DNA of 64,000 nt from Hymenobacter ruricola (lineage in GTDB: Bacteria; Bacteroidota; Bacteroidia; Cytophagales; Hymenobacteraceae), in assembly GCF_015694525.1 (NCBI RefSeq), contig NZ_JADQDM010000002.1:496001-560000 (forward strand), in the 5' to 3' direction. Each line of letters starts with the position of its first letter. The stretch's first letter is position 1. A program made the position numbers and the translations under genes. The notes under the pieces are model-generated. The model searched no databases, was not told where the DNA came from, and worked only from the letters and a program-made list of their open reading frames with translations. Positions 25,607 to 34,174 of this stretch are shown here, one piece after another.

Positions 25607-28081
25607 ATGACAATTTCTACCCTTATCCGCCTAGCTGGCTGCTTTCGCAGTCTCAGTGCACTTACGGTCCTGGTGCTGGTGATGGCACTCGTGGATACGC
25701 CCCTTGCCCTGGGCCGGCCCCAAGCCCCGTCTTCCCTAACCGACGCTTTGAACCCGGACGGAACTCTGCGGCCCGGCCTTGGCGGCTCGTTCGATGCCAA
25801 GGGCTACCACTTGTGCACCGCGCCGGATGGCCGCCCTGTGTTTCGGCCGGCCGGCACCCGGGGCGCCGGCGACGAGAAATGGCAGGACGGATTTGATTTC
25901 CCTGGGGCCAACGGTCCGGTTTGGGCGGTGGTCTTCAACGGCGCGGATATGTACATCGGCGGCGATTTTTCTGTGGTGGGCAACGCGACGGCCAGCAACG
26001 TGGCCAAGTGGAACGGCACGACGTGGAGCGCCCTGGGCAGCGGCGTCAACAACCGCGTGAACGCCCTGGCCGTGGATGGGAACGGCAACGTGTACGCCGG
26101 CGGCGACTTCACCCAGGCGGGCGGCGCGGCGGCCAGCCGCGTAGCCAAATGGAACGGCACCGCGTGGAGCCCGCTGGGCACGGGCATGAGCGGTTCGGTG
26201 ACGGCCCTGGCGGCCCAGGGCACAACCGTCTATGCCGGCGGAGTCATTGCCCAATCCGGCGCTCTGACAACCAGTGCCGTAGCCCAATGGAATGGTACTG
26301 CCTGGCAGGCCTTGGGCACCGACATCAATGGCCCGGTGTTGGCGCTGGCCGTGCTGGGCGCCGACGTGTACGTGGGCGGCGCTTTTACTACTGCGGGGGG
26401 CGTGGCCGCCAGCAATGTGGCCCGCTGGAGCGGCAGTACCTGGGGCTCCCTGGGCCAAGGCACCAACAATAGGGTGTACGCGCTGGCGGTGAGCGGCGCC
26501 GACCTCTACGTGGGTGGGGCCTTCACCTCGGCCGGCACCACCGCGGCCCACTACGTGGCCAAGTGGAGCGGCGGGGCGTGGGCTACGCTGGGCCTGGGCA
26601 CCGATTATGCCGTCTCGTCCCTGGCTGCTTCCGGTTCGGACTTGTACGTGGGCGGCGGCTTTCTGACTGCCGGCACCACCCCGGCCAGGTACGTGGCCAA
26701 GTGGAACGGCAGCGCCTGGAGCAGCCTGGGCAGCGGCGCCGACGACCCGGTGAACGTGGTGGCGGCGTCCGGCACCACGGTGTACGTGGCCGTTAGAGGC
26801 CCTAACAACACCGCCACGAGCCTGGTCACGAACATCGCCCGGTGGAACGGCACGACGTGGCGGGCCGTGTCCGAGGGGCTCAACGGCTGGGTAACGTCGG
26901 TGGCCCTGGTGGGCACCGACGTGTACGTGGCCGGCTTCTTTTACGACGTCGGCCACGTGGCCGGCACCTGCGCCATTGCCAAATGGAACGGCCGCACCTG
27001 GAGCAGCGTGGGCGGTGGCGCCGACCCCTACGGCTACGTATGGGCGCTGGCCGTGTCGGGCACCACCGTGTACGCCGGCGGGGTCTTCACGAGCATGGGC
27101 GGGGTGCCCACCCGCAACGTGGCCCGGTGGAACGGCACGGCATGGAGCGCCGTGGGCGGCGGGTTGTCGGGCGAGGTGCGCGCGTTGGCTGTGTCCGGCA
27201 CCGACCTGTACGCCGGCGCCAACGGGGTGCTGAAATGGAACGGAGCCACGTGGACCACCTTGGGCCAAGTGCCCAACAGCTACGTGTTTGCCCTGGCCGT
27301 GCAGGGCGGCAACGTGTACGCCGGCGGGCAATTCGAATACATCGGCTCCCTAGTCGTCAACGGGGTGGCTCGTTGGAACGGCAGCGCCTGGAGCGCCTTG
27401 GGCACGGGCGTCGACGGCCCGGTGAACGCCCTGACCTTCTCCGGCTCCGATTTGTACGTAGGCGGCAACTTCCGAACGGCCGGCGGAATTACCACCCGGA
27501 GCATTGCGGTATGGAGTGGCACCTCGTGGCGGGCCTTTGGCACGGGAGGACCAGGGTTTGACAGCTCCGTTTCGGCCATTGCGGTGCAGGGAACCAACGT
27601 GTACGTGGGCGGGGCATTCTTCTCGGCCGATGGAATGCCGGCTTACCGCATCGCGGCGTGGAATGGCGCGGCGTGGAGCAGCCTGGGCACCGGGCTCGAT
27701 GCCGCCGTGCAGGCCCTGGCCGTGACAACCACCGGAGACGTGGTGGCGGGCGGTATTTTCCGCGCCGTAAACGACGGGTCCAAGGTGAGTTCGAGCTTTG
27801 GCATCTACCGGCCCAACTTCGTGGTGAGCAGTGCCACCGGCGCTTCCGCGCGCAACGCGCTGACGCTGTACCCGAACCCGGCGGGCGGCGAAACCACCCT
27901 GACGCTGGCGCAGGAGCCGCAGCCCCGCCTGGCGCAGGTGCTCGACGGGCTCGGCAAGGTGGTTCGCGTGCAGCGCGTGCCCGGCAATGCGTCGTCGGTG
28001 TCGCTCCACCTCACGGGCCTGCCCGCCGGCGCCTACACCGTGCGTTGCGGAACCGCCTCGACGCGTTTAATTATCAATTAA
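25607..28081 (+). CDS. T9SS-exported repeat protein (13 W-N/S-G-x-x-W repeats)
   Basis: 824 residues. A hydrophobic N-terminal segment (about 12-32, LSALTVLVLVMALVDTPLAL) serves as signal. Residues of about 90-745 consist of 13 repeats of roughly 42-50 residues, each with a core such as VAKWNGTTWSALG and then NALAV..GNVYAGGDF. The pattern implies a stack of beta blades (propeller-like). The C-terminus is a T9SS sorting domain (LYPNPAGGETTLTLAQ, VLDGLGKVVRVQ, PAGAYTVRCG). Likely a surface or secreted protein; ligand unknown. It is followed 44 bases later by another T9SS protein on the same strand, so the two are probably co-transcribed. The DNA repeats are diverged, so frequent slippage is not obvious. 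Confidence 0.88.
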   Translation: MTISTLIRLAGCFRSLSALTVLVLVMALVDTPLALGRPQAPSSLTDALNPDGTLRPGLGGSFDAKGYHLCTAPDGRPVFRPAGTRGAGDEKWQDGFDFPGANGPVWAVVFNGADMYIGGDFSVVGNATASNVAKWNGTTWSALGSGVNNRVNALAVDGNGNVYAGGDFTQAGGAAASRVAKWNGTAWSPLGTGMSGSVTALAAQGTTVYAGGVIAQSGALTTSAVAQWNGTAWQALGTDINGPVLALAVLGADVYVGGAFTTAGGVAASNVARWSGSTWGSLGQGTNNRVYALAVSGADLYVGGAFTSAGTTAAHYVAKWSGGAWATLGLGTDYAVSSLAASGSDLYVGGGFLTAGTTPARYVAKWNGSAWSSLGSGADDPVNVVAASGTTVYVAVRGPNNTATSLVTNIARWNGTTWRAVSEGLNGWVTSVALVGTDVYVAGFFYDVGHVAGTCAIAKWNGRTWSSVGGGADPYGYVWALAVSGTTVYAGGVFTSMGGVPTRNVARWNGTAWSAVGGGLSGEVRALAVSGTDLYAGANGVLKWNGATWTTLGQVPNSYVFALAVQGGNVYAGGQFEYIGSLVVNGVARWNGSAWSALGTGVDGPVNALTFSGSDLYVGGNFRTAGGITTRSIAVWSGTSWRAFGTGGPGFDSSVSAIAVQGTNVYVGGAFFSADGMPAYRIAAWNGAAWSSLGTGLDAAVQALAVTTTGDVVAGGIFRAVNDGSKVSSSFGIYRPNFVVSSATGASARNALTLYPNPAGGETTLTLAQEPQPRLAQVLDGLGKVVRVQRVPGNASSVSLHLTGLPAGAYTVRCGTASTRLIIN

Positions 28082-28125
28082 ACCAGCGCATTGCGAAGCG
28101 CCCCTTCACCTAACTTGCTGCCCTT

Positions 28126-30078
28126 ATGCGCCCACCTCTCCACTCGTTTGCGCCGGCCCTAGCTGGCTGGCTGTTCCTCCTTCTAGTTGCCGGCCTCGGC
28201 TCAACGCCCGCCCAGGCCCAGGCCCCGCCCTACACGTGGGCCGCCGGCGTGGGCACCACCACCCTCGGGCAAGTTGGCACGGTGGACCGCCACGACTGCG
28301 ATGTCGTCGCCATTGCCACCACCGCGGGCGGGCAAACCTACGTGACCGGCAGCTTTAAACGGTCCGTGGAGTTTGGCGCCACCACCCTGACCAGCGCCGG
28401 CGACCAGGACATTTTTCTGGCCAAGCTCGACGCCGCCGGGCAGCCCCTCTGGGCCGTGCGCGCCGGGGACCGGGGCGATGACGCGGGCTTCACCGTGACC
28501 GTGGACCCGGCCGGCAACGTGTACGTGGCGGGGTACTTCCGGTATTCGGCCACGTTCGGCTCTTTCACGCTCAGCAGCGCCAGCACCTTCGGAAGTTTTA
28601 TCGCCAAATATGACCCCCAAGGCGTGTGCCTCTGGGCGACGGCCGTCCCGCAAGCGGCTAACATCGGGGCCCTGGCAGTGGACGCCGCCGACAACTTAGT
28701 GGTTGGGGGCACCCTGGTGGGTGGCACGGTTCAGTTTGGGGCCATCACCGTGCAGGGGGTGCCCCAGGTTGAAAATGCATTTGTGGCCAAACGGAGCGCG
28801 CAGGGGGCGTGGCTGTGGGCCGTCCGCACCGGGAACCGTAGCGGCCGATTGGCGCAGGATGCGGCCGGCAACGTGTATTGCACCGGCAATTTTGGCGCGA
28901 CGAATGCGTTCGGAAGCTTCACCCTCACGGCCAACGGCTTGCAGGACGGCTACATTGGCAAGCTGGACCCGGCGGGCAATTGGCTCTGGGTGCGCAGCGC
29001 GGGCGGGCCCGGCTATGACTACGCCGCCGGCGTGGGCGTGGACTACGACGGCAACGTGTTGGTTGCCGGGGGGTACGGCCAGCCTTCCGCCACTTTCGGT
29101 TCCATCACCATTCCCAACCGGGGCAACGGCAATTTTGATGGGTACGTGGTCAAACTCGACCCCAACGGCAACTACCTCTGGGCGCAGGGAATCGGCGGTA
29201 CCGATAACGACGTGACCAGTGATTTGGTCGTTGATGACGACGGCAGTGCCTACGTGGTGGGGGAGTATCAAGACTACGGCATCGGGGCCACATTCGGCAG
29301 CATCCTGATGCCCAACCTGGGGCGGCGGTTTGGCCAATTCTTCGTGACCAAGCTGAGCCCCACCGGGGCCTTCAACTGGGTGGCGACCACCAGCAGCGGC
29401 ACCTACGACGAGTTTGGTCAGGCCTTGGCCCTGGACCACCGGGGCGGGGTCTACGCGGCGGGTTATTACACCGGGCCCAGCATCGGGTTCGGCGGCACCA
29501 CGCAGGTGGGCAACCCCGGCGCCCACACCGGATTTCTGGTCAAGATTGGCGACAGCCCCCTCCCCATCGTGGCGGGCTTATCGCCGGCGCAAGGGGCGGC
29601 CGGCACCCCCGTTGTCGTTCGCGGGGCGCGTTTGGCTGGCGCCACGGCGGTGTATTTCAATGGCGTCCCCGCAGCTTCGTTCACGGTGACTTCACCCACC
29701 ACGCTCACCGCCGTCGCGCCACCTGGGGTCACGACAGGTCCCGTGAGCGTGCAAACGGCATCCGGTGCGGGTCCCGCAGGCTTGGTTTTTCAAGTGGGCA
29801 TGGCGACGAGTGCCGTTGCCACCAGCACGTCCGGGCAAGGGTTCTGGCCAAATCCCGTTCCGGTCGGGGGGCGGTTGCAGTTGGGGGGCTACGGTGCCGG
29901 AAGGCCCTGTTTCCCGGCGCAGGCGACGCTGTACACGCTGTTGGGGCAACGACAGGCGACCTGCCCTGTTTCCCTCACTGGGGAAGTAGCCGTGGGAGGA
30001 GTGCCCCCGGGAAGTTACGTTTTGGTGGTGGGCACGCCCGGTCACCCGGTGTCCCGGTACCCGCTACGGGTGCAATAA
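28126..30078 (+). CDS. T9SS-exported SBBP beta-propeller protein with IPT/TIG domain
   Basis: 650 residues. A signal peptide (AGWLFLLLVAGLGSTPAQAQ) precedes about eight SBBP-type repeats (typical: YVTGSF, then FGATTLTSAGDQDIFLAKLD, then GQPLWAVRAGD) covering about 45-480. An IPT/TIG immunoglobulin-like domain follows (about 485-565, VAGLSPAQGAAGTPVVVRGA), and then a T9SS C-terminal domain (FWPNPVPVGGRLQL, LYTLLGQRQ, PPGSYVLVVG). Predicted to be exported through the T9SS. It forms a likely operon with the preceding repeat protein. Function beyond surface display is unknown. Confidence 0.88.
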   Translation: MRPPLHSFAPALAGWLFLLLVAGLGSTPAQAQAPPYTWAAGVGTTTLGQVGTVDRHDCDVVAIATTAGGQTYVTGSFKRSVEFGATTLTSAGDQDIFLAKLDAAGQPLWAVRAGDRGDDAGFTVTVDPAGNVYVAGYFRYSATFGSFTLSSASTFGSFIAKYDPQGVCLWATAVPQAANIGALAVDAADNLVVGGTLVGGTVQFGAITVQGVPQVENAFVAKRSAQGAWLWAVRTGNRSGRLAQDAAGNVYCTGNFGATNAFGSFTLTANGLQDGYIGKLDPAGNWLWVRSAGGPGYDYAAGVGVDYDGNVLVAGGYGQPSATFGSITIPNRGNGNFDGYVVKLDPNGNYLWAQGIGGTDNDVTSDLVVDDDGSAYVVGEYQDYGIGATFGSILMPNLGRRFGQFFVTKLSPTGAFNWVATTSSGTYDEFGQALALDHRGGVYAAGYYTGPSIGFGGTTQVGNPGAHTGFLVKIGDSPLPIVAGLSPAQGAAGTPVVVRGARLAGATAVYFNGVPAASFTVTSPTTLTAVAPPGVTTGPVSVQTASGAGPAGLVFQVGMATSAVATSTSGQGFWPNPVPVGGRLQLGGYGAGRPCFPAQATLYTLLGQRQATCPVSLTGEVAVGGVPPGSYVLVVGTPGHPVSRYPLRVQ

Positions 30079-30110
30079 AGCGCCGATTCCTGTGAGGAGA
30101 CGGCGCCTTT
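30077..30110 (+). terminator. Probable terminator of the T9SS gene pair
   Basis: Stem AAAGCGCCG / CGGCGCCTTT with one bulge, overlapping the stop codon region. Confidence 0.5.
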
Positions 30111-30137
30111 CCGCAGTCAAAACACTTGGACAAGCCA

Positions 30138-30500
30138 CTAGCACCAGCAAAGCCATGCGCCGCGCTGTTTATTAAAACGGTAGCTGCACCTGCTTGCGCT
30201 CGTCCGTCGCGCGCCGGGGCCCTGCCTGTCGAGCACCCGTGTCCTCACCGTCAGTGTCACCCCGATGGTCATGCCGGGGTACACGGGCTTGGTGAAGCGG
30301 CACTCGTCGGGGCCGTAGTTGAGCAGCACGGGGCCTTTGCGCGGGTCCACGAACATACCGGCGGCCTCGCTCAGGATACAGTAGCCGTGAGCCACGCGCT
30401 CAGTGAAGAGCGTGCCCTCCAGCGAGGTGGCGTCGACGTGGGCGTGGAAATTGTCGCCCAACACTGGGCAAAGGCCGTGATGCCAGCCTCCGTATCAGGC
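30138..30500 (-). pseudogene. Fragment of PaaZ-type MaoC hydratase domain, frameshifted
   Basis: Encodes the hot-dog MaoC domain found at the C-terminus of PaaZ (oxepin-CoA hydrolase, phenylacetate degradation): LGDNFHAHVDATSLEGTLF, ERVAHGYCILSEAAGMFVDP, GPVLLNYGPDECRFTKPVYP. Just upstream, DTEAGITAFAQ is in another frame, so a one-base deletion near 30464 splits the reading. After TVRTRVL the sequence no longer resembles the family, so a second frameshift or breakpoint is present. The aldehyde-dehydrogenase half is absent. This is a dead remnant next to the T9SS gene pair. Confidence 0.8.
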
Positions 30501-30624
30501 CTGGAAGGCAAAGCCGGGCTACGCCGACGAATCAGCTGTATAAATTTAGAAATCGACGCGTTATCCTCGGCTTACGATTCAGCTTTTCCGTATTACTGCC
30601 TCAGCCTTCACCAAAACTGACCGT

Positions 30625-31110
30625 ATGCGCTACTGCCTGCTGCTGCCCCTGGCCCTTCTGCTGGGGTGCGCCTCCACCGACCGGCCCGCCACCGAAGCCC
30701 CCAACGTGCCCCCGGCCCTCACCATGAACCGCGCCTTCGACGTGCCGGCCCTGCTGGGCATGAACGCCGACCAGATTGCCCAGCCCCTCACCGGCCAAAG
30801 CATCCGGCCCGACCACGACCGCACGCCCCGCGTGGGGCCCTCCGGCGCCACCGAAGCCCTCTACACCTACTGGCGCGACACGACGGCGCTGGAAGTGAGC
30901 TACAACCCCGAAACGCTGCGCGTCAACAGCTTTTTTGTCACCACCAAGTCCGGGCACACGGCCAGCTACGAAACCCTGCTCAAGCTGGCCAACGTGAGCC
31001 GCTTCGACAAGCGAATGAGCATCGAGCCCATAGCTTCGGTGAGCAACCCGCAGCAATTCACGGGCGTGAAGCTGACGCCGCAGCAGGCCTCGGCTGAGGC
31101 GTCGCAATAA
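30625..31110 (+). CDS. Putative lipoprotein
   Basis: 161 residues. The N-terminus MRYCLLLPLALLLGCAS contains a lipobox (LLLGC) for signal peptidase II, so the mature protein is lipid-anchored. The remainder has a short Pro-rich linker and a domain of about 110 residues (MNADQIAQPLTGQSIRPDHD, LEVSYNPETLRVNSFFVTTK) resembling small bacterial lipoproteins with no known function. Two hairpins follow its stop. Confidence 0.75.
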   Translation: MRYCLLLPLALLLGCASTDRPATEAPNVPPALTMNRAFDVPALLGMNADQIAQPLTGQSIRPDHDRTPRVGPSGATEALYTYWRDTTALEVSYNPETLRVNSFFVTTKSGHTASYETLLKLANVSRFDKRMSIEPIASVSNPQQFTGVKLTPQQASAEASQ

Positions 31111-31132
31111 TTTGTAAAAAGTCGATGAACGG

Positions 31133-31162
31133 GATAGAGACGCAAAATACTGCGTCTCTATC
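31133..31162. repeat. GAGACGCAAAA palindrome, copy 1
   Basis: GATAGAGACGCA / TGCGTCTCTATC hairpin followed by CTTTTTTA. It matches the arms of the element at 49090-49179 and may also terminate the lipoprotein gene. Confidence 0.75.
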
Positions 31163-31182
31163 CTTTTTTATCACTTCCTACG

Positions 31183-31214
31183 AAAAAGGCCGCTCCATTG
31201 GGAGCGGCCTTTAT
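31183..31214. terminator. Bidirectional terminator between lipoprotein and ferredoxin genes
   Basis: AAAAAGGCCGCTCC / GGAGCGGCCTTTA stem between convergent genes, with A and T runs on both sides. Confidence 0.75.
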
Positions 31215-31234
31215 TCTTTAATCCAGTAGAGCGC

Positions 31235-31585
31235 CTAAGCGGCGATGTGCAGCCACTCTTTCTTTTCGAGCAGGCGCTCGCGGGTTTCGCGCAGGTCGGG
31301 GTCGTCCACGCAGCAGTCAACGGGGCACACGGCGGCGCACTGGGGCTCTTCGTGGAAGCCCACGCACTCGGTGCATTTATCCGATACGATGTAGTAGTAT
31401 TCGTCGGAAACCGGGGTTTGCGGGGCCGTGCCCGACACCACGGCGCCGTCGGCGGTGGTCACTTCTTTCAGGGTGGTGCCATCGGCCCAGCGCCACTGGG
31501 CGCCGCCTTCGTAAATGGCGTTGTTGGGGCATTCCGGCTCGCAGGCACCGCAGTTGATGCACTCGTCGGTTATCATGATGGCCAT
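31235..31585 (-). CDS. 2[4Fe-4S] ferredoxin
   Basis: 116 residues. Two cluster motifs are visible: [12 protein letters not shown] (CxxCxxCxxxCP) and [18 protein letters not shown] (the longer spacing of the Alvin/Azotobacter-type second cluster). It is a soluble low-potential electron carrier. ATG at 31585 ([16 protein letters not shown]) is chosen because the cluster motif must lie close to the N-terminus. It is divergent from the LuxC-type acyl-CoA reductase, with 194 bases between starts. A functional link through reductant supply is possible but unproven. Confidence 0.95.
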   Translation of the reverse strand: MAIMITDECINCGACEPECPNNAIYEGGAQWRWADGTTLKEVTTADGAVVSGTAPQTPVSDEYYYIVSDKCTECVGFHEEPQCAAVCPVDCCVDDPDLRETRERLLEKKEWLHIAA

Positions 31586-31677
31586 GGGGCGTCGGGGGTC
31601 AAAGTTGTGGGAGGAAACCAAAGCAATTCGCGCAGGCTTTACGTAAAAAAGCGGGCCCGCGCCGGGCTTCGGCGGCA

Positions 31678-31685
31678 CAAAATTA
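31678..31685 (-). promoter_or_regulatory. Possible -7 box of the ferredoxin gene
   Basis: Minus-strand TAATTTTG matches TAnnTTTG, 92 bases upstream of the start. Confidence 0.45.
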
Positions 31686-31779
31686 GCCTACGCCGGCCGG
31701 GTTTGTATGGTTTGACCCAATTTTGCCGACAATTCTCCCGCCCGCGTGCCGCATCGGCCCGCCGGGCCATCCCTTTTGC

Positions 31780-32793
31780 ATGAACCACTCCGAACGACTG
31801 GCCGCTTTTGTGGCCCTGGGCCAGCGCCTGGCCGCCCTCTCCCCCGACGAGCTCACGACCCTGGCCGCCCGCGCCCGCAACCAAAACGCCTGGTTCGACA
31901 CCCCCAACGTGACGGCCGCCTTCGCCGGCCTCGCTCATATGCTGGCCGAAGAGCCCCTGCGCCGCTGGGCCGGCCGCTACCCGCCCGAGCCCACCGCCGT
32001 GCGAAAAATCGGCGTGGTGATGGCCGGCAACATCCCCATGGTGGGCTTCCACGACCTGCTCTGCGTGCTCATCAGCGGCCACGTGCTGCTGGCCAAGCTC
32101 AGCGCCGACGATACCGTGCTGATGATGTGGCTGCTGGAAGAGCTGACCCGCATCGAGCCGCGCTTCACGGGGTTCATCCAGGTGCTGCCGCGCCTCAATG
32201 CCGCCGACGCCTTCATCGCGACCGGCTCCGACAATACGGCGCGCTACTTCGAGTATTATTTCGGCAAGAAGCCCCACATCATTCGCCGCAACCGCACCAG
32301 CGTGGCCGTGCTCACGGGGCAGGAAACCAGCGAGGAACTGGCCAGACTCGGCCCCGACATCTTCCAGTACTATGGCCTGGGCTGCCGCAACGTGAGCAAG
32401 CTCTTCGTGCCCAAGGATTACAGCTTCGTGCCCCTGCTCGATGCCCTGCAACCCTACGAGGGCGTGCTGCACCATCACAAATACAACAACAACTACGACT
32501 ACAACAAGAGCATCCTGCTGGTAAACCGCGTGCCGCACTTCGACAGCGGCTTTTTCCTCATTCGGGCCGGTGAGGGGCTGGTTTCGCCCATTTCCATGGT
32601 GTTCTATTCTGAATACACCAGCGAAATCGACCTCGTGGACCAGCTCACCGACATCGCCGCCCAAACGCAGTGCGTGGTGTCGGCCGGCGCCCGGTTTGCG
32701 GGCAGCCACCCGTTTGGGCAGGCCCAATCCCCGCCCGTGGACGAGTACGCCGACCGCGTGGACACCATGGAATTCCTGGCCGAGCTCCTCTGA
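31780..32793 (+). CDS. Acyl-CoA reductase (LuxC family)
   Basis: 337 residues. Motifs of the LuxC/acyl-CoA reductase family: IGVVMAGNIPMVGFHDLLCV (nucleotide-binding region) and YYGLGCRNVSKLFVPKDY, whose Cys is the expected acyl-thioester nucleophile. It would reduce a fatty acyl-CoA to the aldehyde with NADPH. Start ATG at 31780; the longer frame adds 19 Pro-rich residues and is rejected. No luciferase genes are nearby, so a lipid or pigment role rather than luminescence is likely (inference). A terminator follows. Confidence 0.88.
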   Translation: MNHSERLAAFVALGQRLAALSPDELTTLAARARNQNAWFDTPNVTAAFAGLAHMLAEEPLRRWAGRYPPEPTAVRKIGVVMAGNIPMVGFHDLLCVLISGHVLLAKLSADDTVLMMWLLEELTRIEPRFTGFIQVLPRLNAADAFIATGSDNTARYFEYYFGKKPHIIRRNRTSVAVLTGQETSEELARLGPDIFQYYGLGCRNVSKLFVPKDYSFVPLLDALQPYEGVLHHHKYNNNYDYNKSILLVNRVPHFDSGFFLIRAGEGLVSPISMVFYSEYTSEIDLVDQLTDIAAQTQCVVSAGARFAGSHPFGQAQSPPVDEYADRVDTMEFLAELL

Positions 32794-32876
32794 AACAAGG
32801 ATTTCGGCCGATTTTTCGGATTGCACGCATTTTGGGGGCACCTACCAAACCGGCTCCCGGCCAGTGCTTCATCAAC

Positions 32877-32906
32877 AGAAAGGCCACCCGCTTGGGTGGC
32901 CTTTCT
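32877..32906 (+). terminator. Terminator after the acyl-CoA reductase
   Basis: AGAAAGGCCACCC / GGGTGGCCTTTCT perfect stem with 4-base loop. Confidence 0.75.
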
Positions 32907-32949
32907 GGCTAATGCCCTTTTCACCCGTGCAACCTGAGCTTACACGGTG

Positions 32950-33138
32950 GCGAGTTCGTCAAACCGGTCTGCGAGTTGCCCGAACGGGTGTGCAACTTCG
33001 TCAACCGAGTTTGCGAGTCACCCGAACGGGTGTGCGAGGTCGCCAAATGGGTATGCGACCTTGTCAAACGAGTGTGCGACTTCGTCAAACGGGTGTGCGA
33101 GTTCGACGACACGGCCTGCGACGCCAGTTTACACGCCT
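32950..33138. repeat. Tandem-repeat array 2 (21-bp units)
   Basis: Nine units of exactly 21 bp, each starting GCGAGTTCG or a close variant and continuing TCAAACGGGTGT (for example the unit at 33076). It lies between two convergent genes, downstream of a terminator. All units differ from one another at a few positions. The sequence is unrelated to arrays 1, 3 and 4 but has the same period. Confidence 0.85.
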
Positions 33139-33163
33139 GCTAGCCCACGGCAACCGCCGGGCC

Positions 33164-34036
33164 TCACACCAGGCGTTGCAGGGTTTGCTCAATCATAGCA
33201 TCGACCACGGCGCCGGCGTTTTCGGCGAACTCGCCGGTGGCGCGGTTGGCCACGATGGCGTTTAGGGAAAGCACTTCGTGGTTCAGCAGGCGGCCCAGCG
33301 AGTAGTAGCCGGCCGTTTCCATCTCGAAGTTGCTGAGGCGGAACTCGCCCTCGGCGCTTTGGTGACGGAAGTTTTGCAGGCGCGCAATGTAGTCCGGAAT
33401 GCGCAACTCGATGCGCAGGCTGCGGCCCTGCGGACCGTAGAAACCGGGGCAGGTGAGCGTGTTGCCCATCACCATGCCGGCGCCCAGCTGCTCGCGCAGC
33501 AGGTCGGAGCCGCGCACCACGTAGGGCGCGTAGGGCAGGCCGAGGGACTTTTGCAGCTCGGTGGCCACTTCGGTTTCCAGCCCGGTTTCCATCAAGGGGT
33601 AAAACTGGGCCAGGCTGTCGAGGCCCACGGCGTGCTCGGTGGCCAGTATGGCGCCGAGGGGCACGTCGGCCTGCAGGCTGCCGCTGGTGCCCAGCCGGAT
33701 GATGCGCAGGCTCATGCGCTCCTCCTGGGGCCGCACCGTGCGCGACACAAAGTCGATGTTGACCAGCGCGTCGAGCTCGTTCATCACGATGTCGATGTTG
33801 TCGGTGCCCATGCCGGTGCTGAGCACCGTGATGCGCTTGCCGCGGTAGTAGCCCACGTGGGTCACGAACTCGCGGTGCGCGGTTTCAAACTCCACCGAGT
33901 CGAAATGCCGGCTCACCTGGGCCACCCGGCCGGGGTCGCCCACGGTGAGGATGGTGTCAGAAATGTGGTCGGGCAGCAAGTTGAGGTGGTAAATGCTGCC
34001 GTCGGGGTTCAGGATGAGTTCGGAGGAGGGAATCAT
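33164..34036 (-). CDS. Nucleoside phosphorylase (uridine phosphorylase-like)
   Basis: 290 residues of the PNP/UDP family: LTVGDPGRVAQV (phosphate-binding GDPxR), ITVLSTGMGTDNIDIVMNEL, RLGTSGSLQADVPLG, and FEMETAGYYSLGRLL, where the ME(T/S) region binds the ribose. It splits (pyrimidine) nucleosides with phosphate into base and ribose-1-phosphate. The specificity call is family-level. ATG at 34036 is chosen; the upstream in-frame extension runs into a palindromic element (34065-34159) and is spurious. Confidence 0.9.
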   Translation of the reverse strand: MIPSSELILNPDGSIYHLNLLPDHISDTILTVGDPGRVAQVSRHFDSVEFETAHREFVTHVGYYRGKRITVLSTGMGTDNIDIVMNELDALVNIDFVSRTVRPQEERMSLRIIRLGTSGSLQADVPLGAILATEHAVGLDSLAQFYPLMETGLETEVATELQKSLGLPYAPYVVRGSDLLREQLGAGMVMGNTLTCPGFYGPQGRSLRIELRIPDYIARLQNFRHQSAEGEFRLSNFEMETAGYYSLGRLLNHEVLSLNAIVANRATGEFAENAGAVVDAMIEQTLQRLV

Positions 34037-34064
34037 ATTTTTAATGAGGAATGAAGAATGAAGT

Positions 34065-34159
34065 CGTCTGTCATCCTGAGCGCAGCGAAGGACCTTATCA
34101 AGCAGAAACAAGTCGTTCAAACGTGAGAAGGTCCTTCGCTGCGCTCAGGATGACAGACG
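34065..34159. repeat. Long palindrome, GTCATCCTGAGCG family, copy 1
   Basis: Arms CTGTCATCCTGAGCGCAGCG... (about 34 bases, nearly perfect) with a short AT-richer loop. The second copy is at 43443-43547 with the same arms and a different loop. Confidence 0.9.
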
Positions 34160-34174
34160 CCTAGGCGATTAAGC

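Noticed and set aside
32950..33138. CRISPR array
   Set aside because: Units of 21 bp are contiguous with no unique spacers and no cas genes nearby; the same holds for the other arrays.
34042..34063. Second full GAATGAAGAATG palindrome
   Set aside because: Only one arm-like half is present, so it is noted as a half copy and not called as an element.
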